From NCBI RefSeq assembly GCF_018143015.1, contig NC_054740.1:10531140-10595139 (forward strand): a stretch of 64,000 nucleotides of DNA, given 5' to 3'. Under the pieces are notes generated by a model. It saw nothing but the letters and a program-made list of their open reading frames with translations, searched no databases and was not told the DNA's origin. The stretch is from Lytechinus variegatus (lineage: Eukaryota > Echinodermata > Echinoidea > Temnopleuroida > Toxopneustidae). Shown piece by piece: positions 63,809 to 64,000 of this stretch (positions are counted from its first letter, which is position 1; every line of letters starts with the position of its first letter). Position numbers and translations under genes: made by a program.

Positions 63809-64000
63809 CTACGTCACTTTGTTGTTCACTTCATCTTCAGAATCATCAATTTGAAAATCCAAATCTAGATAAAATTCTGGGTTTTCTTTCATTTCGCGAT
63901 CGAAGTATTCAGTGACAATGTGGAGAAAACGTACCAACGCAACAGGTTTTGCAGGCAAGTGGAGCTTCACGTGGGAGAGCCAATCACGCCTCTCGTACAG
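63809..64000 (-). CDS. Partial open frame entering from the right edge; unrecognised
   Basis: 63 open codons on the minus strand end at a TAG (63809-63811). The peptide runs LYERRDWLSHVKLHLPAKPV, FLHIVTEYFDREMKENPEFY, then an acidic tail DDSEDEVNNKVT. The composition looks protein-like (mixed charge, ordered acidic end) rather than repeat-derived. I do not recognise the family. It could be the last exon of a neighbouring gene or a transposon protein. Confidence 0.35.
   Translation of the reverse strand: MYERRDWLSHVKLHLPAKPVALVRFLHIVTEYFDREMKENPEFYLDLDFQIDDSEDEVNNKVT

Larger units (their letters stand above)
62473..64000. other. Region right of LIAS exon 9
   Basis: Either the LIAS last intron or the 3' flank. 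Holds a small inverted repeat near 62600-62665 (CCTTCTATCACCCC / GGGGGATTGATAGAAGG), the element at 62749-63178 and the edge open frame. No GEFFLKNL-like LIAS tail was found. Confidence 0.55.

Overview
This is a eukaryotic (animal) genomic window: AT-rich, intron-dense and full of transposon-derived repeats. It carries three protein-coding genes whose exons I assembled from conserved protein blocks, GT-AG splice sites and matching codon phases. The repeat content (short TTAA-flanked and TA-flanked inverted-repeat elements, tRNA-derived SINEs, non-LTR retrotransposon relics, GCGAGCGCGAAG repeats, GATA arrays) and the style of the proteins suggest a marine deuterostome, most likely a sea urchin. 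That attribution is my impression from the sequence and was not checked by any search.

Layout: (1) 1-4048 is upstream intergenic DNA with no gene seen. (2) 4049-20876, plus strand: ACSF2-type mitochondrial medium-chain acyl-CoA ligase, 13 coding exons, complete, 721 residues. (3) 20877-24613: the gap between two convergent genes, with a TA-flanked inverted-repeat element. (4) 24614-41444, minus strand: TMEM144, a multi-pass membrane protein, 9 coding exons, complete, 359 residues. Its 5.4-kb first intron holds a decayed non-LTR retrotransposon and its fifth intron a GATA-rich array. (5) 41445-46318: the gap between divergent genes, with a second retrotransposon fragment, GCGAGC repeats and a TTAA-flanked element. 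(6) 46319-62472, plus strand: LIAS, mitochondrial lipoyl synthase, 9 coding exons. The last roughly 15 residues lie beyond the window or in an exon I could not find. (7) 62473-64000: repeat-rich, with a short open frame entering from the right edge on the minus strand.

ACSF2 and LIAS both act in mitochondria (fatty-acid activation; making the lipoyl cofactor of 2-oxoacid dehydrogenases), but nothing shows that the three genes are co-regulated. The most notable non-genic signals are: three decayed tandem copies of ACSF2 exon 5 just upstream of the working exon; repeat elements carrying arrays of a perfect DR1 nuclear-receptor half-site pair, eight of them inside an ACSF2 intron; a candidate Penelope-type hammerhead ribozyme pair in an inverted repeat inside TMEM144; and two TTAA-flanked elements that share one target site.
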